Source of the DNA: Ostrinia nubilalis
Lineage: Eukaryota; Arthropoda; Insecta; Lepidoptera; Crambidae
Reading direction: 5' to 3'
Assembly: GCF_963855985.1 (NCBI RefSeq)
Contig: NC_087109.1
Location: 6,406,001 to 6,470,000, forward strand
Length of the DNA stretch: 64,000 nt
Position 1 is the first letter of the stretch. Each line of letters begins with the position of its first letter. The position numbers and the translations under genes are program-made. A model generated the notes under the pieces. That model saw only the letters and a program-made list of their open reading frames with translations. It had not been told where the DNA came from and did no database searches. Below, piece after piece: positions 62,771-64,000 of the stretch.

Positions 62771-64000
62771 CAGTCTAGGATGGTACATAATCTGCCCTGT
62801 AAGTGCCTATTCACTCTCGCCTTGAAAACGCCCGGATTATAGTGTTCAGGAAATACAGCAGCAGGCAGCGAATTCCAGTCCCTAGCTGTTCGCAGTATAA
62901 ACGAGTCGTCGAAACGCTTAGTGCGAGCTGGGCGTATAACGTTCGTTTGATTTGTGCCCGACTACCGATAATCCTAGCTTAGCACCTCCTGGCGCCTCTT
63001 GTTCTGCCCGCTGTTGTCATTTGAATTTTAATTTCGAATTCGACATTATGCGCAGACTTGGACACAACTGAGGTGGATACGGTAGAACCACTTTACAGCT
63101 TAGTGGTGTCGCTTCGTGGTCAAGTAAAGGGGAACCTAGGCCGCAGTTGGTAATGGGCTATTTTGACAATATAATAATTTAGTTTTAGTAGATCACAATA
63201 TTATACCTATTACAGAATTAGTCCAGCAGTCGATTCAATAAAGCATAGATTTTTGCAAGACTTTTGACTGACTGAATTTCAATATTTAGACCGATCACCG
63301 GCAATCTGTAATTCAATTGAAGTTTGAGCTTCGTTCCGTAACATGGAACTTAAAGTTGGTGCCCGGATAGTAAGGTACGTACGAGATTAGCTTGGTTATG
63401 GACTAAATAGTTCAATGTAAAATGAAGTCAAGGATATCTATCGATTTGTCCAATGTAAGAAAATCTACTTGTTCTACATTATAATTGTTTATTTCTAAAA
63501 AATGCAAGTACGAGTATTACCAATAATATACCATACCATTATAGCAACAAGCGCCTACTTTATAACTACCTATACTCTATGCCAGTCTTCTCTATTAATA
63601 TAAAATCGAAAACAACAAAAAACTCAGGTATTGGCAAATTTTAAACAAAACCAGGCAATAATTATGCAGATGTACGTTCATAATAGGTATAAATTAATGA
63701 AAAACATAATCTGAATCCATTGAGTCGGTTGGATTAATAAAAATGTTCTCGATAATGTTGACTATTTCCAGACGGGGTCATAAGGTCATGTTTGGCTGAC
63801 GTCATGATGGATTTTAATTCGATAACTTTTAAAGTTAATAATAAGTCGAAGACGTTAGGGAAAACCATTGGTTATCTTAAACGGAACTAAGTCTAAACTA
63901 GTGTCTGTGACATTTTGCTGTAATAGGCTTATGTAGGTATAGTCACGTAGATAATCAATTTTTGTTCAATAATAGCACTAAATTACAATCATTGAAGATT
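62771..64000. other. repeat remainder and AT-rich DNA, no gene recognised
   Basis: 62771-62990 continues the repeat interrupted by the hAT (gaattccagtccctagctgt, cgaaacgcttagtgcgagct). From 63000 to the end no ORF, RNA gene or clear repeat is seen. More 5' exons of the ADAMTS-like gene would be expected on this side but were not found. Confidence 0.4.

Overview
The window is nuclear DNA of an insect, almost certainly a moth or butterfly. It is AT-rich, with scattered GC-rich coding exons bounded by GT-AG introns. It carries fragments of an RTE-type LINE, dispersed repeats of a kind I associate with Lepidoptera, and many foldback (MITE-like) elements. Four host genes can be read. GCLM, the glutamate-cysteine ligase modifier subunit, is on the minus strand; exon 1 is near 35.6 kb, exon 5 near 5.2 kb, and its 3' end lies beyond the left edge. 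TMEM14 is on the plus strand at 37.4-41.4 kb. A secreted reprolysin (ADAMTS-like) protease is on the minus strand at 57.9-43.6 kb. PSMC3IP/HOP2 is on the plus strand at 52.5-54.5 kb, inside an ADAMTS-like intron.

The main feature is a complete Polinton/Maverick (adintovirus-like) endogenous DNA virus at 13298-29520, inside GCLM intron 2. It has 105-110 bp terminal inverted repeats starting AGTAGTGTG and a perfect 6-bp target duplication (TATAGT). The genes are protein-primed DNA polymerase B (+), a small spliced accessory gene (+), and a tight minus-strand block. In transcription order the block is packaging ATPase, acidic protein, fibre-like protein, retroviral-type integrase with chromodomain, phospholipase A2/pX-like protein, adenain-type protease, penton-like protein, 48-aa ORF, double-jelly-roll capsid protein, and a 163-aa protein. 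All ORFs look unbroken. The block is packed like a polycistron: neighbouring ORFs overlap by ATGA (four times) or by 8-17 nt. The protease frame has no upstream AUG and is joined to the PLA2 frame at a canonical A AAA AAC slippery site. The left arm (13.4-17.7 kb) carries direct duplications and the 3' exons of a GC-rich, intron-containing, host-like gene, which suggests gene capture. Each TIR also contains an 80-bp imperfect palindrome.

The left 12.4 kb holds two separate expansions of GCLM exons. About 37 tandem copies of a 151-155 bp unit derived from exon 4 lie at 6.75-12.4 kb, with a 1520-bp higher-order period. At 0.75-5.4 kb, several almost identical partial copies of exon 5 sit inside a ~1.86-kb tandem duplication.

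The right part contains nested DNA transposons with readable target duplications. A hAT MITE (38551-39473) has a second hAT-like MITE inside it (39137-39348). A 4.37-kb decayed hAT (58391-62762) contains several other repeat families. A 5'-truncated non-LTR retrotransposon lies at 55.1-56.6 kb.
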